From Actinoplanes palleronii (lineage in GTDB: Bacteria; Actinomycetota; Actinomycetes; Mycobacteriales; Micromonosporaceae), in NCBI RefSeq assembly GCF_016862315.1, contig NZ_BOMS01000090.1, positions 43,551-107,550 of the forward strand: a stretch of DNA of 64,000 nt. Reading direction: 5' to 3'. The notes beneath the pieces are model-generated. The model saw only the letters and a program-made list of their open reading frames with translations. It was not told the DNA's origin and did no database searches. Each line of letters opens with the position of its first letter. Position 1 is the stretch's first letter. Positions 1-8,822 of this stretch are shown piece by piece. Both the position numbers and the translations under genes were made by a program.

Positions 1-1677
1 ATGGGGATCAACTCGGCGGCCAACGGGATCCACGCGTTCCAGACCGCGGTGGGGCTGTCCCTGCCCGGTGGCTGGGCCGACCTGCTCTGGTCGGTCGCGC
101 TGGCGGTCATCGTGGTGGCCGCCTGGCAGCGACCCCAACCGGCCACCGAACGGCGGCCGGCCAGCGCCGTGGTCGGCGCGGTGCTGCCGGCGGTGCTGGC
201 CTGCGCGTCGCTGCTGCTGTTGCTCGGCGACTGGCGCTCCGTCGGCGCGCTGCCCCAGGTCAGTGGCCTGCTGGCGGCGCTGGCGATCACCGGCGCGATC
301 GTCCGGATGCTGCTGACCGTCCGGGTGGTCGAGGCCCTGGCGGACGCCCGCCATCAGGCCCGCACCGACGACCTGACCGAGTTGCCCAACCGGCGCAGCT
401 TCCTGGAGGCCGTCGACCGCAGTCTGGATCCGGGTCTGGTCGCCCCGGCGCTGGCCGTGGCGATCATCGACCTGGACCGGTTCAAGGACATCAACGACAG
501 CTTCGGTCACCGCGTCGGCGACCGCTTGTTGCAGCTGGTCGCCGAGCGGCTGGCGGAGGCGGTCGGTTCGGTCGGCACGCTGGCCCGCCTCGGCGGTGAC
601 GAGTTCGGCGTGCTGCTGCCGGGCGTCGACGCGGAGCAGGCGCAGCAGATCACGACCGGTTTCCTGACCGTGCTGCGGCGCCCGTTCCACCTGGGGCAGA
701 TCGGCCTGCACGTCGACGCCAGCATCGGGGTGGCCGCGTGCCCGGCACACGGCGTCGACTCCAGCACCCTGATGCGGCATGCCGACAGCGCGATGTACCA
801 GGCCAAGGACCACCAGAGCGGCGTGGCGCTGGCCACCGGCGGGCCCGACGACGACAGCGGGCGGCAGCGGCTGACCACGCTGGAGGAGCTGCGGGCCGGC
901 CTGGACCGCGGCGAGCTGACCCTGCACTACCAGCCGCAGATGCTGATCGCCGAGGGCGTCGTCGCCGGGGTGGAAGCCCTGGTGCGGTGGAACCACCCCA
1001 GTCGCGGGCTGGTCTACCCGGACGGGTTTCTGCCGCTGGCCGAGCACGCCGGGCTGATGGGCCGGCTGACCACCCAGGTCCTGGAGATGGCACTCGCCCA
1101 GTGCCGCGCCTGGAACGACGACGGCCTGGCGCTCACCGTCGCGGTCAACCTGTCCGCGTCCAACCTGCAGGACTGCGACCTGCCCGGGTACGTCGCCGAC
1201 GCACTGCTGCGCCACGGTGTGCCCGCGCACTCGCTGCACCTGGAAGTCACCGAGGAGATCCTGATCCGGGACGCGGCCCGGACCACCGAGATCCTCGCGG
1301 AGCTGCGCCGGATGGGCATCCGGCTGGCGGTGGACGACTACGGCACCGGCTATTCCAGCCTGGCCTACCTGCAGGCGCTCCCGGTCGACGACCTCAAGCT
1401 GGACCGGGCGTTCGTCACGTACTGCGACACCGACCCGCGCAGCGCGGCGATCGTGAAGAGCACCGTCGAGCTGGCCCACAACCTCGGCATGCGCATGATC
1501 GCCGAGGGGGTGGAGAGCGAGGCCGGGCTGGACCGGCTCCGGCAGTGGGACTGCGACCTCGCCCAGGGTTATCACGTCAGCCGGCCACAGGCCCCGGAGC
1601 AGCTCACCACCTGGCTGCGCCAGCAGGCGAGCGAGGTCGTGCACACCGACGACCACACGACGGTCGCCACGTCCTGA
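1..1677 (+). CDS. GGDEF-EAL cyclic-di-GMP protein, possibly cut at the window edge
   Basis: A membrane protein that probably makes or degrades cyclic di-GMP. The first ~115 residues hold about three hydrophobic segments. A GGDEF domain follows (~125-280) with an intact RLGGDEF signature, then an EAL domain (~295-540). The EAL domain keeps EALVRW, NLSA, EVTEE, VDDYGTGYSS, the LKLD lysine and AEGVE, so phosphodiesterase activity is likely. The RxxD product-inhibition site expected five residues before GGDEF is absent (SVGT there). The ATG is the first base of the window, so the true N-terminus may lie upstream with further membrane segments. Function is from the family; which activity dominates cannot be read from sequence. 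Confidence 0.9.
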   Translation: MGINSAANGIHAFQTAVGLSLPGGWADLLWSVALAVIVVAAWQRPQPATERRPASAVVGAVLPAVLACASLLLLLGDWRSVGALPQVSGLLAALAITGAIVRMLLTVRVVEALADARHQARTDDLTELPNRRSFLEAVDRSLDPGLVAPALAVAIIDLDRFKDINDSFGHRVGDRLLQLVAERLAEAVGSVGTLARLGGDEFGVLLPGVDAEQAQQITTGFLTVLRRPFHLGQIGLHVDASIGVAACPAHGVDSSTLMRHADSAMYQAKDHQSGVALATGGPDDDSGRQRLTTLEELRAGLDRGELTLHYQPQMLIAEGVVAGVEALVRWNHPSRGLVYPDGFLPLAEHAGLMGRLTTQVLEMALAQCRAWNDDGLALTVAVNLSASNLQDCDLPGYVADALLRHGVPAHSLHLEVTEEILIRDAARTTEILAELRRMGIRLAVDDYGTGYSSLAYLQALPVDDLKLDRAFVTYCDTDPRSAAIVKSTVELAHNLGMRMIAEGVESEAGLDRLRQWDCDLAQGYHVSRPQAPEQLTTWLRQQASEVVHTDDHTTVATS

Positions 1678-1706
1678 CGACTCCCGTCCCGGGGTGCCGG
1701 AGGGGC

Positions 1707-2174
1707 CTACTCGGGCCGGCGGTGCTCGGCGGCATAACCGCGCAGCACGGCGGCCACCTCGCGCAGGAAGCCCACCGTCGCGGCGGCCTGCTCCGGCGTC
1801 AGCCGGGCCGCCGCCTGCTCGACCCCGTCGAAGAGGGGCCCCAGCGCGCCGAGCACCTCCCGGTACGCCTTCTCGGTGGCGACCACGGTCTGGCGACGGC
1901 GGTCCGAGGGGTGCGGGACCCGCTGGGCGTGCCCGGTCGAGGTGAGCCGGTCGACGAGCGTGGTGGCCGACGCGGACCGGATGTTGAGGCGCTGCCCCAA
2001 CTCGGTGGGGCCGAGCCCGTCCGCGCTGCCGAGCAGGTGATCCAGGGCATGGGCGTCGGTCAGGTTCACCCCGAGCTTGCGGGCCAGACCCTGGGTCGCG
2101 TCGCCGTTGGCCTGCAGAAGCTCCCGGACGGCCAGCGCCATGTCGCTGTGCTGACGTTCCTGTGGCCTGGTCAC
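1707..2174 (-). CDS. MarR-family transcriptional regulator
   Basis: A 155-residue winged-helix regulator of MarR size. The central part (LTDAHALDHLLG, then LGPTELGQRLNIRSASATTL) is the recognition-helix region, followed by a wing containing HPSDRRRQ. It starts at a GTG and is divergent from an MFS exporter 59 bases away, the usual arrangement in which a MarR repressor controls a drug pump and itself. A CTTGT-ATA-ACAAG palindrome lies between the two genes. The ligand is unknown. Confidence 0.9.
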   Translation of the reverse strand: MTRPQERQHSDMALAVRELLQANGDATQGLARKLGVNLTDAHALDHLLGSADGLGPTELGQRLNIRSASATTLVDRLTSTGHAQRVPHPSDRRRQTVVATEKAYREVLGALGPLFDGVEQAAARLTPEQAAATVGFLREVAAVLRGYAAEHRRPE

Positions 2175-2216
2175 GCCACGATCATAAGCCCACCAGGTAG
2201 CAAGAAAATCTAATTA

Positions 2217-2229
2217 CTTGTATAACAAG
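2217..2229. promoter_or_regulatory. Palindromic operator in the MarR/MFS intergenic region, overlapping a -10-like box
   Basis: CTTGT-ATA-ACAAG is an inverted repeat of the TTGTATAACAA type commonly bound by MarR proteins. TATAAC (2221-2226) inside it resembles a -10 element and ends only seven bases before the exporter ATG, suggesting a leaderless transcript blocked directly by repressor binding. The palindrome is seen; binding is inferred. Confidence 0.6.
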
Positions 2230-2233
2230 ATTC

Positions 2234-3853
2234 ATGACAGCAGAGATACCTTCTCGGCGGCGCTGGCTCAGCCTGCTCGTGGTCAGCCTCGGCGTGGCGA
2301 TGATCATCGTGGACGCGACGATCGTGAACGTCGCCGTGCCCGCAGTGATCACCGACCTCGGCGCCACCTCCAGCGACGCCCAGTGGATCCAGGAGTCGTA
2401 CACCCTGGTCTTCGCGGCGCTGCTGCTGGTCGCCGGGCGCACCGCCGACCAGGTCGGACGGCGGCGGCTGTTCATGGCCGGCGTCGCGGTGTTCGCACTG
2501 GCCAGCATCGGATGCGCCCTGGCTCCCACCCCACCGCTGCTGATCACCGGCCGGCTGGTGCAGGGCATCGGCGGCGCGATGATCCTGCCCACCTCGCTCT
2601 CCCTGCTCAACGCCACCTTCACCGGGCGCGAGCGCGGGATAGCCTTCGCGGTGTGGGGCTCCACCATCGGCGGGACCGCGGCCCTCGGCCCCCTGCTCGG
2701 CGGCTGGCTCACCACCGACCTGTCCTGGCGGTGGGCGTTCGGCGTCAACGTCCCGCTCGGCGCCCTGCTGCTGGTCGGCGCGGGACTGCTGCTGACCGAA
2801 TCCCGCGAACCCCGCACCGGGCACGGCAACGACTGGGCCGGCGCGGTGCTCTCGGTGGTCACCATGGCCGGACTCGTCTTCGGCCTCATCCAGGGTCGCA
2901 GCTACGGCTGGTTCGAGCGCACCGGGCCGGTGGACGTGGCCGGGCTCTCGTGGACCGCCCGGCTGTCGCCCGTACCCTTCGGTTTCGCCCTCGCCGCCGC
3001 CGGCCTGATCGTCTTCATCCTCGTCGAGCGGCGCCGCAACGCGGCGGGCCGGCCGGTCCTGCTGGACCTGTCGCTGTTCGCGATCCCCTCGTTCCGCAAC
3101 GGGAACCTGGTCGCCGGCGTCGTCAGTCTCGGCGAGTTCGGGCTGCTGTTCGCCCTGCCGCTGTGGCTGCAGAACGTCCACGGCTACAGCGCGTTCGAGA
3201 CCGGGCTGGCCCTGCTGCCGCTGGCGGCCGGCAGCTTCCTCGCCAGTGGCCTGGCCGTGCCGCTCACCGCCGCCCGCGGACCGATCTTCGCGGTACGCGC
3301 CGGCATCGTGCTGGAGATCGCCGGGGTGGTGGGTACCGGCCTCGTCGCGGCACCGGACACCGCGTGGTGGCAGATCACGCCGATGCTCTTCGTGTACGGC
3401 GTCGGCGTCGGCCTGGCCACCGCGCAGATCACCGGCGTGGTCCTGGCCGACGTGCCGGTCGCGATGAGCGGCCAGGGCTCCGGCACGCAGAGCACCACCC
3501 GCCAGCTCGGTTCGGCGCTGGGTATCGCGGTGCTCGGCACCGTGCTGTTCAGCACCACCGCCGGCCAGCTGACCACGGCCCTGGACAGCCGCGGCGTAGC
3601 CGAGAGTCAGCGCTCGGCGGTCGTGTCCGCCGTCGAGGACAGCGCCGGCGCCGCGATCCCCGGCCTCGCCGCCGACCCGCGCACCGCAGCGCTGGCCGGC
3701 GACGCCGCGCAGGCGTTGTCGACCGCCACCCGGTACACCGCCTTCACGGCGGCCGGGTTCCTGCTGCTCGGCCTGCTCGCCTCGGCCCGGTTGACCCGCG
3801 CCGCCCGCCACACGCCTGACACCGCCGCCGTCCCGGAAGGTCTGCACGAATGA
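2234..3853 (+). CDS. MFS multidrug exporter, DHA2 (EmrB/QacA) type, 14 membrane segments
   Basis: A 539-residue proton-driven exporter of the 14-helix DHA2 family, located in the cytoplasmic membrane. Segment 1 runs into DATIVNVAVPAV, a typical DHA2 motif D1/motif 1 start. Loop 2-3 has the motif A form GRTADQVGRRRLF, and motif C appears as GPLLGGWL in segment 5. A pair of extra helices and a charged loop (~170-250) separate the two six-helix halves. The ATG is next to the MarR operator with no clear ribosome site. The stop overlaps the start of the polyprenyl synthase by four bases, so the two are co-transcribed. Substrate is unknown. Confidence 0.93.
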   Translation: MTAEIPSRRRWLSLLVVSLGVAMIIVDATIVNVAVPAVITDLGATSSDAQWIQESYTLVFAALLLVAGRTADQVGRRRLFMAGVAVFALASIGCALAPTPPLLITGRLVQGIGGAMILPTSLSLLNATFTGRERGIAFAVWGSTIGGTAALGPLLGGWLTTDLSWRWAFGVNVPLGALLLVGAGLLLTESREPRTGHGNDWAGAVLSVVTMAGLVFGLIQGRSYGWFERTGPVDVAGLSWTARLSPVPFGFALAAAGLIVFILVERRRNAAGRPVLLDLSLFAIPSFRNGNLVAGVVSLGEFGLLFALPLWLQNVHGYSAFETGLALLPLAAGSFLASGLAVPLTAARGPIFAVRAGIVLEIAGVVGTGLVAAPDTAWWQITPMLFVYGVGVGLATAQITGVVLADVPVAMSGQGSGTQSTTRQLGSALGIAVLGTVLFSTTAGQLTTALDSRGVAESQRSAVVSAVEDSAGAAIPGLAADPRTAALAGDAAQALSTATRYTAFTAAGFLLLGLLASARLTRAARHTPDTAAVPEGLHE

Positions 3854-4962
3854 TCTCGCCACCGCACGGTTCCGCGAAACGCCTGATGCCCTCGCCGCTG
3901 GCGGTGGACGACCTCCAGGACCGGGTGCACAAAGCGATCGAGCACTTCCTGTCCGCGCGGGCCGCCACGCTGGCCGCGGTCAGTGACGACTGCGCTCCCC
4001 TGGTCGGTTACGCGGCGGACCTGCTCAGCGGCGGCAAGCGGCTGCGCGCGGCGCTCTGCTACTGGGCCTGGCGGGCGGCCGGCGCGCCGGACGAACCGGC
4101 CGTCGTGGCGGCCGCCGCCGCGCTGGAGTTCTTCCAGGCCGCGGCGCTGATCCACGACGACGTGATGGACGCCTCCGACATGCGGCGCGGGGCACCGGCG
4201 GTGCACCGGCGATTCGCCACGCTGCACCGCGCCAACCGGTGGGCCGGCGACGCCGACCACTTCGGCCTGTCCGCCGCCGTGCTCGTCGGTGACCTGTGCC
4301 TGGCGTGGAGCGACGAGCTCTACACCGGCAGCGGCCTGCCGGCGGACGCGCTCGCCCGGGGACGCACCACCTTCAACCTGATGCGCACCCAGCTCATGGG
4401 CGGGCAGTACCTCGACCTGATCGAACAGGCCGCCGACGGCCGCGATCCGGCGGGCGCGCTGCACCGCGCCCGCCGGGTCATCCGGTTCAAGAGCGCGAAG
4501 TACTCGGTCGAGCAGCCCCTGCTTCTCGGCGCCGAGCTGGCCGGTGCCGGCCCGGATCTGCTGGCCGGGCTCTCCGCGTTCGGCCTGCCGCTCGGTGAGG
4601 CCTTCCAGCTGCGCGACGACATTCTCGGTGTCTTCGGCGACACCGCGCTGACCGGCAAACCCGCCGGCGACGACCTGCGCGAGGGCAAGCGAACGGTGCT
4701 CGTCGCACTGGCCCTGCGCGATGCCGATCCCGTACAGAAAAAGGTGTTCGCCGCGCATTTCGGCGACCCCGGCCTCGACGCCGCCGGCGTCGCCCGCCTC
4801 CGCGAGATCATCGTGGCCACCGGCGCCCTGGCCGCGACCGAGGAGATGATCACGAGCGGGTTGCGCGAGTCGCTGACCGCCCTGCACACGATCGACATCG
4901 ACCCGCGCAGCCGATCCGTGCTCGCCTCGCTGGCCCGCAACGCCACCGACCGGACCTTTTGA
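3850..4962 (+). CDS. Polyprenyl diphosphate synthase (trans-isoprenyl synthase)
   Basis: A 370-residue head-to-tail prenyl transferase that condenses isopentenyl diphosphate onto an allylic diphosphate. Both aspartate-rich magnesium sites are present: IHDDVMDASD (first, ~100-110) and LRDDILGVFGD (second, ~250-260). GGKRLRAALCYWAW supplies the IPP-binding lysine and arginine. The start overlaps the MFS stop (ATGA). Chain length is not predictable with confidence; bulky residues before the first DD (FFQAAALIHDD) would fit a C20-type product. Coupling to an exporter in one operon is unusual and may mean that the pump acts on a prenyl-derived compound, which is inference. Confidence 0.92.
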   Translation: MISPPHGSAKRLMPSPLAVDDLQDRVHKAIEHFLSARAATLAAVSDDCAPLVGYAADLLSGGKRLRAALCYWAWRAAGAPDEPAVVAAAAALEFFQAAALIHDDVMDASDMRRGAPAVHRRFATLHRANRWAGDADHFGLSAAVLVGDLCLAWSDELYTGSGLPADALARGRTTFNLMRTQLMGGQYLDLIEQAADGRDPAGALHRARRVIRFKSAKYSVEQPLLLGAELAGAGPDLLAGLSAFGLPLGEAFQLRDDILGVFGDTALTGKPAGDDLREGKRTVLVALALRDADPVQKKVFAAHFGDPGLDAAGVARLREIIVATGALAATEEMITSGLRESLTALHTIDIDPRSRSVLASLARNATDRTF

Positions 4963-4995
4963 GTACGACGGGCAGCGACGGGCAGACTGTCGTTC

Positions 4996-6192
4996 ATGGC
5001 CATCGACTCAGCGGCTCTGCGCTCGCACTTCCCCTCCCTCGACTCCGGCATCGCGTTCTTCGACGGGCCCGGCGGCACCCAGACGCCGCGCCCGGTCGCC
5101 GAGGCGATCGCCGCGACCATGTTGCAGCCGCTCTCGATCCGCGGGACCAGCACGGTCTCCGAGCGCAACGCCGAGCGGGCCGTCGCCGAGTTCCGCGCCG
5201 CCTACGCCGACCTGCTCAACGTGCCGGCGACCGGCATCGTGCACGGGCGCAGCGCCACCCAGCTCACCTACGACTTCTCCCGGCACCTGGCCAAGACCTG
5301 GCAGGCCGGCGACGAGATCGTGCTCAGCCGGCTCGAGCACGACAGCAACGTCCGGCCGTGGGTGCAGGCGGCCGAGCGGGCCGGGGTGAGCGTGCACTGG
5401 ATCGAGCTCGACGGCGCCGAACTCGACCTCGGCTCGTACCGGCGGGTGCTGTCGCCGCGGACCCGGCTGGTCGCGGTCACCGCCGCGTCGAACGTGCTGG
5501 GCACCATCCCGCCGGTCCGGGAGATCGCTGACCTGGCGCACGCGGCCGGCGCGCTGCTCTACGTCGACGGGGTGCACTACGCCGCGCACCAGCTCGTGGA
5601 CGTGCCGGCGCTGGGGGCGGACTTCTTCGTGTGCTCGCCGTACAAATTCTTCGGTCCGCACTGCGGGGTGCTCGCCGCCGCGCCGGCCCTGCTCGAGGGT
5701 CTGGAGCCGGACAAGCTGCTGCCGTCGACGAACGTGGTCCCGGAGCGGTTCGAGTTCGGCACCCTGCCCTACGAGATGCTGGCCGGCGCGACCGCGGCGG
5801 TCGACTTCCTCGCCGCGATCGCGCCCGGGGACGGCACCGACCGCCGGGACCGCCTGACCCGGTCGTTCGAGGCGGTGCACGAGCACGAGCTGAGCCTGCT
5901 CGCCCAGCTGGAAACGGGCCTGCGCGCGCTCGGTGACCGGGTCACGGTGCACTCCCGCGCCGCCGACCGCACGCCGACCACCCTGATCAGCCTGGACGGC
6001 CGGGACGCCGGTGAGGCCCAGCGCCACCTGGCCACCCGCGACGTGCTGGCACCGGCCGGCTCGTTCTACGCGCTGGAGCCGTTCACCGCCCTCAAGCTGC
6101 CCGAGCCGGCCCTCCGCGTCGGCCTGGCGCCCTACAACACCCCCGAGGAGATCGACAGGTTCCTCACCGGTCTCGCCGAATTCCTGGGGTGA
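4996..6192 (+). CDS. Cysteine desulfurase-like PLP enzyme (aminotransferase class V)
   Basis: A 398-residue fold-type I PLP enzyme of class V. GGTQTPRPV, the HDSNVRPW region and VDGVHYAAH (with the PLP-pairing Asp) lead to SPYKFFGPH, whose lysine should form the internal aldimine. The family includes SufS/NifS-like enzymes, but this branch (CsdA-like proteins of actinomycetes) often has undefined substrates. No Fe-S assembly genes are nearby. It follows the prenyl synthase by 33 bases on the same strand and may be in the same operon. It ends four bases before the convergent SDR gene. Confidence 0.88.
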   Translation: MAIDSAALRSHFPSLDSGIAFFDGPGGTQTPRPVAEAIAATMLQPLSIRGTSTVSERNAERAVAEFRAAYADLLNVPATGIVHGRSATQLTYDFSRHLAKTWQAGDEIVLSRLEHDSNVRPWVQAAERAGVSVHWIELDGAELDLGSYRRVLSPRTRLVAVTAASNVLGTIPPVREIADLAHAAGALLYVDGVHYAAHQLVDVPALGADFFVCSPYKFFGPHCGVLAAAPALLEGLEPDKLLPSTNVVPERFEFGTLPYEMLAGATAAVDFLAAIAPGDGTDRRDRLTRSFEAVHEHELSLLAQLETGLRALGDRVTVHSRAADRTPTTLISLDGRDAGEAQRHLATRDVLAPAGSFYALEPFTALKLPEPALRVGLAPYNTPEEIDRFLTGLAEFLG

Positions 6193-6196
6193 GGCG

Positions 6197-6895
6197 CTAG
6201 GACCAGGCGATCTCGCCGTGCCGGTCGACGAACCGGCCGGAGCCGTGCCCCGGCCCCTCGGTGGCCAGCGCGACGATCGCGTCGGTGCCCTCGGTGACCG
6301 TCTGCGGGCCGCTGTAACCGTTCAGGTCGGTCGCCGTGTAGCCGGGGTCGGCGGCGTTGATCCGGATGCCGGGCAGGCCCTTGGCGTACTGGGTGGTCAG
6401 CATGGTCAGCGCCGCCTTCGCCGACGTGTAGGCGGGCGCCACCACCCCCGACTCGGGCCGGTCCGGGTCGTGGGTGTGTGCCAGCGAACCCATGCCGCTG
6501 CTGACGTTCACGATCACCGGGTCCGCCGATCGGCGCAGCAGTGGCAGGAACGCCGTGGTGGCGCGCACCACGCCGAACAGATTCACCTCGAACACGTCCC
6601 GGAAGTCGTCGGCGGTCAGCGCGCCGGGATCGCCGTACGGCCCGGAGATCCCGGCGTTGTTGATCAGTACGTCGACCGCGCCCTCGTGCCGCTCCACGTC
6701 GGCGACCGCGGCCGCCACCGAGGCGTCGTCGGTGACGTCGATCGGGACGAACCGCGCGCCCAGCTCCTCGGCGGCCGCGGCGCCCAACCGAGGGTCCCGG
6801 GCCCCGACCACAACGGTGTGTCCGAGCTCGATCAGGCGGCGGGCGGTTTCGCGGCCGAGGCCCTTGTTGGCCCCGGTGATAAAGGTGATCGTCAT
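6197..6895 (-). CDS. Short-chain dehydrogenase/reductase (SDR)
   Basis: A 232-residue NAD(P)-dependent oxidoreductase of the classical SDR family. The N-terminus has the cofactor motif TGANKGLGRE, with NNAG at ~80 and the catalytic pair in YTSAK, preceded by the serine in VNVSSG. The length fits a classical SDR core. Two starts are possible: ATG at 6895 (chosen, directly before the first beta strand) or ATG at 6904. It is divergent from an MmyB-type XRE regulator, a pairing known from actinomycetes in which the regulator controls the dehydrogenase. Substrate is not inferable. Confidence 0.92.
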   Translation of the reverse strand: MTITFITGANKGLGRETARRLIELGHTVVVGARDPRLGAAAAEELGARFVPIDVTDDASVAAAVADVERHEGAVDVLINNAGISGPYGDPGALTADDFRDVFEVNLFGVVRATTAFLPLLRRSADPVIVNVSSGMGSLAHTHDPDRPESGVVAPAYTSAKAALTMLTTQYAKGLPGIRINAADPGYTATDLNGYSGPQTVTEGTDAIVALATEGPGHGSGRFVDRHGEIAWS

Positions 6896-6955
6896 GGGTT
6901 CCATGGTTCGCCGGGCGACCGGGCACCCACCAGGGACGTCGTGACGGTAGGAAGA

Positions 6956-6964
6956 CCAGTACCA
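6956..6964. promoter_or_regulatory. CCAGTACCA motif between the SDR and its MmyB-type regulator
   Basis: CCAGTACCA lies in the divergent promoter region. The same nine bases recur at 18940-18948 between the other XRE/MmyB-type regulator and its MFS target. The shared word is seen; its role as an operator is inferred. Confidence 0.35.
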
Positions 6965-6998
6965 CCCTCGCACCGCCGCCGTGCGCGACGATGGGCGC

Positions 6999-7853
6999 AT
7001 GACGAGCGAGGCGGCGGGACTGGGCGCGACCCTGCGCGCCTGGCGCAACCGGCTGTCCCCGGCCGCGGCGGGCTTGCCGGCCCGGCACGCGCGCCGGGCC
7101 GCCGGGCTGCGCCGCGAGGAGTTGGCCGAGCTGGCCGGCCTGTCGGTGGACTACGTCGTCCGCCTGGAGCAGGGCCGCGCGACCACCCCGTCGGCGCAGG
7201 TCGCCGCGGCGCTGGCCCGCGCCCTGCAGCTCACCGTGACCGAACGCGATCACCTGTTCCGGCTGGCCCGCCTGGCGCCACCACCGGACGACCTGATCAG
7301 CGACCACATCCCGCCCGGCGTGCAGCGGGTCGCCGCCCGGCTCGGCGACGCCGCCACCGCGATCTTCGCCGCCGACTGGCAGCTGATCTGGTGGAACCGC
7401 AGCTGGGCGGCGCTGCTCGGCGACCCGTCGGCGGCGCCACCGGCCCGGCGCAACTTCGCCCGCGACCTCTTCCCCACCGCGTCCGACCCGGCTCCGGTGC
7501 TGTCCCGGTGGCTGGTCGTCTCGCGGGACGACGGCGCGACAAGAGCCGCGGTCGTCGCCGACCTGCGCCGGGCCACCGGCCGGTTCCCCCGCGACCCGCG
7601 GCTGGCGCGCCTGATCCGCGACCTGACCGACGGCAGCCCGGAGTTCGCCGCGCTGTGGGCGGCCGGCGCGGTCGGCGCGCACCGCGAGGACCGCAAGACG
7701 ATCCAGCACCCCGCGGTCGGCCCGATCACCGTCGACTGCGACGTGCTGGGCGGCGGCGACACCGACCTGCGGATCGTCATCATGACCGCCGCGCCGGACA
7801 CCGCGGACGAGACGAAACTACGCCTGGCCACGGTCGCCGGAGCACTGCCCTGA
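6999..7853 (+). CDS. XRE-type regulator with MmyB-like ligand domain
   Basis: A 284-residue regulator. Residues ~5-75 form an XRE helix-turn-helix (RREELAELAGLSVDYVVRLEQGR is split here as RREELAELAGLS and VDYVVRLEQGR). The rest is an MmyB-like PAS-type ligand domain (FAADWQLIWWNRSWAALLGD; RNFARDLF; FAALWAAGAVGAHREDRKTI). Members bind fatty-acid-like ligands in known structures. The ATG at 6999 is preferred over the in-frame GTG at 6981 because it sits just before the conserved start of the domain. It is divergent from the SDR gene and likely represses it. Confidence 0.92.
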   Translation: MTSEAAGLGATLRAWRNRLSPAAAGLPARHARRAAGLRREELAELAGLSVDYVVRLEQGRATTPSAQVAAALARALQLTVTERDHLFRLARLAPPPDDLISDHIPPGVQRVAARLGDAATAIFAADWQLIWWNRSWAALLGDPSAAPPARRNFARDLFPTASDPAPVLSRWLVVSRDDGATRAAVVADLRRATGRFPRDPRLARLIRDLTDGSPEFAALWAAGAVGAHREDRKTIQHPAVGPITVDCDVLGGGDTDLRIVIMTAAPDTADETKLRLATVAGALP

Positions 7854-7859
7854 CCCTGG

Positions 7860-8327
7860 TCAGGCCTTGGCCGCGACCGCCACGGCGAGGGCGTCCACGG
7901 CGTGCTGGTTCATGTCCAGCTCGCTGTGGATCACGTCGAGGATCGTGCGGTCGGTGCCGATCACGAACGTCATCCGCTTGGTGCTCAGCGGCCCGAGGTT
8001 CAGCTTGCGCTTCACCCCGTAGGCCGCGATCGTGACCGATTCCGGATCGGACAACAGCGGGTAGTCGAACGTGTTGGTCTCGGCGAACAGCTTCTGCTTC
8101 TCGACCGGGTCCTTGCTGATCCCGACCCGCTGCACGCCTGCTGCGCGGTATTCGGTCGCCAGGTCCCGGAAGTGGCAGGCCTCCGCGGTGCACCCGCGAG
8201 TCATCGCCCCGGGATAGAAGAACAGCACGACCGGCCCATCCGCGACGAGGTCGCTCAGCCGACGCGGTGTCCCATCCTGATCAGGCAGTTCGAAGTCGGG
8301 CGCGATGTCACCTTTACCAATGCTCAC
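7860..8327 (-). CDS. bcp: Peroxiredoxin, Bcp/PrxQ type
   Basis: A 155-residue thioredoxin-fold peroxidase that reduces hydroperoxides in the cytoplasm. GDIAPDFELPDQDG is the usual opening. TRGCTAEACHF carries the peroxidatic Cys46 and resolving Cys51 five residues later, the PrxQ-alpha atypical two-cysteine arrangement. GISKDPVEKQKLFAETN continues the conserved core. It is convergent with the MmyB-type regulator, six bases apart. It looks complete and functional. Confidence 0.94.
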   Translation of the reverse strand: MSIGKGDIAPDFELPDQDGTPRRLSDLVADGPVVLFFYPGAMTRGCTAEACHFRDLATEYRAAGVQRVGISKDPVEKQKLFAETNTFDYPLLSDPESVTIAAYGVKRKLNLGPLSTKRMTFVIGTDRTILDVIHSELDMNQHAVDALAVAVAAKA

Positions 8328-8542
8328 CGACGCACCCTACGTCAACAACTCCCCGCCCGCCGCCAGGCCGATTCCCCTCCGCGTCACCCCTATTTGGTAC
8401 GAATACGGAGCGACCGCCCGCAGGCTACAAGCCACGTCCCGTGACAGTCTCGCGCCCGACCGCGCCGCCTCCCGGCCGCCACGCGCCTCCCGGCCGTCGG
8501 CGCAGTAGGCGTTGATGGATCCGTTCGCGCGGGCGTGGGCCG

Positions 8543-8800
8543 TCAGTCCGAGGTCCGGATCTGCTCCAGGTAGATCAGAGGCTCCCGGAGGTACTCCATG
8601 AGCTCCCGCAGCGCGTCCTTCTCCGCCGTGGTGATCACGACGTCCTCCTCCGACAGCGCGCCGACGAGCGTCGTGATCGCCAGGTCCCAGGCCCCGGCGC
8701 CCCTGGCGGACAGGACGATCGGCAGGTACTTCGGGCTGATCCTGGGTGCGAGCTGGTCGGTGATCCGGCGGCTGCGCCGGAGGTAATCGATGACTTCCAT
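8543..8800 (-). CDS. Small acidic protein, candidate immunity protein of the EndoU-like toxin
   Basis: An 85-residue, probably all-helical acidic protein ending in LREPLIYLEQI. It is the last gene of a five-gene minus-strand module and starts 22 bases after the toxin-like gene, the position expected for an immunity gene. Size and pattern (GAWDLAITTLVGAL, then TAEKDALRELMEYL) resemble MafI-type immunity proteins, which also partner EndoU toxins in Neisseria. The resemblance is from memory and weak, so the role rests mainly on position. Confidence 0.6.
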   Translation of the reverse strand: MEVIDYLRRSRRITDQLAPRISPKYLPIVLSARGAGAWDLAITTLVGALSEEDVVITTAEKDALRELMEYLREPLIYLEQIRTSD

Positions 8801-8822
8801 GGGTCTCCCGTGGGTTCGGTGG

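Noticed and set aside
738..2213. 491-residue frame overlapping the GGDEF-EAL gene
   Set aside because: Arg/Pro-rich shadow frame without any domain; the overlapping sense gene is well supported.
2210..3862. Long open frames on the opposite strand of the MFS exporter gene
   Set aside because: Low-complexity Gly/Arg/Gln-rich translations typical of antisense frames in high-GC DNA; the sense frame has clear MFS motifs.
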